From Streptomyces sp. NRRL F-5126 (GTDB taxonomy: Bacteria; Actinomycetota; Actinomycetes; Streptomycetales; Streptomycetaceae): DNA of 64,000 nt. Shown in pieces: positions 62,565 through 64,000 of this stretch. The stretch's first letter is position 1. Every line of letters begins with the position of its first letter. The DNA lies in assembly GCF_000721265.1 (NCBI RefSeq), contig NZ_JOFZ01000001.1, forward strand, positions 1 through 64,000, read 5' to 3'. The position numbers and the translations under genes are program-made. Below the pieces are notes generated by a model, which did not search any database, was not told where the DNA came from, and saw only the letters and a program-made list of their open reading frames with translations.

Positions 62565-63383
62565 ATGACCCGTATGACGGACACGGACGGCACGGGGTCG
62601 GTGACCAGCAGGGCGCTGCGGGTCCTCGAAGCCTTCTCGACGGACACGCCCGTGCTGAGGCTGACGGACATCTCCCGCCACACGGGCCTCCCCCTCACCA
62701 CGGCCCACCGCCTGGTGGGCGAGCTGACCGAGTGGGGCGCGCTGGAGCGCGAGGGCGGGGGCGGCTACCGGATAGGACTGCGGCTCTGGGAGATCGCCTC
62801 GCTGGCCCCTCGCGGGCTCGGGCTGCGCGAGCTCGCCCTCCCCTCGCTCTCCGACCTGGCCCATGTCACTCGTGAGAACGTGCAGTTGGCGGTGCGCGAG
62901 GGCCTTGAGGTGGTGTATGTGGAGCGCCTCGCCGGCCGCGGCGCCGTGCCGGTGCTCACCCGCGTCGGCGGCCGCTTCGCGCTGGCACCGACGGGCGTCG
63001 GACGCGTCCTGCTCGCCTACGCGCCCGCCGAGGTCCAGGAGCAGGCACTGTCACAGCCGCTGGTCCGCTGCACCGAGGCGACGCTCTGCGACCCAGGCAG
63101 GCTCAGGCAGGTGCTGGCCGAGGTGCGCCACGCGGGGATCGCGATCTGCGAACGCCAGGTCACCCTGGACAGCGTGTCCGTCGCGGCGCCCGTGTACGGG
63201 CCGCGCGGCGAGGTCGCCGCGGCGGTCTCCGTCGTGGTCCGCCTCGGCAGCGTCCAGCCGTACGCGCTCGTCCCCCTGGTCCAGGTGGCGGCGCGCTCCA
63301 TCTCGCGCGCCCTGGGCGGCGAAGGCGGGGCGGTCAGAGGTCGAGCACCAGCCTTCCCGAGCGGCACCGGGACACGCAGATGA
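62565..63383 (+). CDS. IclR-family regulator
   Basis: A 272-residue IclR regulator. The HTH is LRLTDISRHTGLPLTTAHRL, followed by the linker and the effector domain with GRFALAPTGVGRVLLAYAP and ERQVTLDSVSVAAPVYGPRG. GGAGGAG lies seven bases upstream of ATG 62565. It is divergent from the MarR gene and its 3' end overlaps the convergent reductase gene by 50 bases. It could govern the large minus-strand operon, the reductase, or both. The C-terminal tail is Gly/Arg-rich. Confidence 0.87.
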   Translation: MTRMTDTDGTGSVTSRALRVLEAFSTDTPVLRLTDISRHTGLPLTTAHRLVGELTEWGALEREGGGGYRIGLRLWEIASLAPRGLGLRELALPSLSDLAHVTRENVQLAVREGLEVVYVERLAGRGAVPVLTRVGGRFALAPTGVGRVLLAYAPAEVQEQALSQPLVRCTEATLCDPGRLRQVLAEVRHAGIAICERQVTLDSVSVAAPVYGPRGEVAAAVSVVVRLGSVQPYALVPLVQVAARSISRALGGEGGAVRGRAPAFPSGTGTRR

Positions 63384-64000
63384 ACATCACGTCCCCCACG
63401 GCCCGTTCCTCGGAGGTGAGCAGCGAGTCCCTGTGGTCGGGGACTCCTTCGAGCACCCCGGTCTCGCAGGTGCCGCACGTGCCTTCACGGCAGGAGGAGA
63501 GCACGGGCACCCCGGCGTCCTCCACCGCTTCGAGCACGGAACGGTCCGCCGGCACCGTCAACGTCATGCCCGACTGGGCGAGTTCCACCTCGAACGGCTC
63601 CTCGGGGACCGCGTCGCCGCCGGCCCTGGGCGCGAACCGCTCCATGTGCAGCGCGGACGGCGGCCAGGACGCGCAGCGCTCCTCGACCGCGGCCAGCAGC
63701 GGCTCGGGGCCGCAGCAGTAGACCGCGGTGCCGTCGCGCGCCACGCCCAGCAGGCCGTCCAGATCGAGCAGCCCGGTCTCGTCCTGCGGGCAGATCTCGA
63801 CGTGCTCGGGCCACCTCGCCCGCAGTTCGCCGGCGAACGCCATGGAGGCACGGGTGCGGCCCCCGTAGACGAGGTGCCAGCCGGCGCCGCGCCGCCCGGC
63901 CTCGGCGATCATCGGCAGGAGCGGTGTGATGCCGATGCCTCCCGCGATGAAGAGGTAGTGCTCGGCGCCGACCAGGGCGAAGTGGTTGCGGGGTCCGCGT
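63334..64000 (-). CDS. Phthalate-dioxygenase-reductase-type oxidoreductase, partial at window edge
   Basis: The visible 221 residues are the C-terminal part of a flavin/[2Fe-2S] reductase like VanB. FIAGGIGITPLLPM is the nucleotide-binding loop start, AVYCCGPEPLLAAVEE the NAD-binding Cys-Gly block, and SSCREGTCGTCETGV with a last Cys in MFICVSRC the plant-type [2Fe-2S] ligands at the C-terminus. The N-terminal flavin domain is cut off by the window. Its 3' end overlaps the convergent IclR gene by 50 bases. It passes electrons from NAD(P)H to an oxygenase, probably encoded beyond the edge. Confidence 0.88.
   Translation of the reverse strand, partial: RGPRNHFALVGAEHYLFIAGGIGITPLLPMIAEAGRRGAGWHLVYGGRTRASMAFAGELRARWPEHVEICPQDETGLLDLDGLLGVARDGTAVYCCGPEPLLAAVEERCASWPPSALHMERFAPRAGGDAVPEEPFEVELAQSGMTLTVPADRSVLEAVEDAGVPVLSSCREGTCGTCETGVLEGVPDHRDSLLTSEERAVGDVMFICVSRCRSGRLVLDL

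Overview
This 64 kb window comes from a high-GC actinomycete chromosome, most likely Streptomyces or a close relative. Evidence is the strong G/C bias at third codon positions, frequent GTG and TTG starts, purine-rich ribosome sites (AGGAGG, GGAGG), many 4-nt ATGA/GTGA stop-start overlaps, a SigB-type sigma factor with its switch proteins, and roadblock/LC7 proteins. About 60 protein genes are supported. No rRNA, tRNA, CRISPR array or replication origin was seen.

Left edge (1-790): mobile-DNA debris, namely the C-terminal end of an IS630-type transposase abutting a tyrosine-recombinase tail that carries an in-frame stop. 791-9225: acyl-CoA dehydrogenase, UDP-glucose 6-dehydrogenase, a VOC protein, a YrhK-like membrane protein, a secreted I36-type inhibitor, a flippase plus DegT-type aminotransferase pair, and a sigma factor. 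9588-18358: STAS and HATPase switch proteins, a POT peptide transporter behind a palindrome-rich leader, an OmpR-type two-component pair, GtrA, purK-purE and a membrane dipeptidase. 18381-25481 (minus): a surface-polysaccharide run with a GH26-like protein, membrane proteins, polysaccharide deacetylase, GT2 and a FemAB-like transferase. UDP-glucose dehydrogenase, flippase, aminotransferase and GtrA elsewhere in the window could serve the same envelope polymer.

25688-31222 (minus): a histidine-utilisation operon, hutU, an M20 amidohydrolase, hutF and hutI, without hutH or hutG. 31342-38675: a PLP decarboxylase-like gene, a divergent TetR/SDR pair with a clear operator over its promoter, an orphan cluster of three roadblock proteins plus a PATAN/DUF4388-like protein, a membrane protein, an RpiR regulator and a small membrane protein. 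38685-44553: an IclR-controlled catabolic operon (CoA transferase, citryl-CoA lyase-like enzyme, LigB- and LigA-type extradiol dioxygenase subunits, amidohydrolase). 44811-53253: a lipoprotein deacetylase with a changed metal motif, cystathionine beta-synthase, SGNH hydrolase, thiolase, a repeat and hairpin tract, and two proteins without a known function.

53387-62377 (minus) is the most unusual part: a tightly coupled run encoding an AAHS-type MFS importer, two M24/creatinase-fold proteins that lack the usual metal ligands, an ornithine-cyclodeaminase-fold protein and two complete LeuC/LeuD-type pairs. One pair is canonical; in the other the large subunit has lost all three [4Fe-4S] cysteines. 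A MarR gene lies upstream on the same strand and an IclR gene is divergent. It looks like a catabolic pathway I cannot match to a described one. The window ends inside a flavin/ferredoxin reductase gene.
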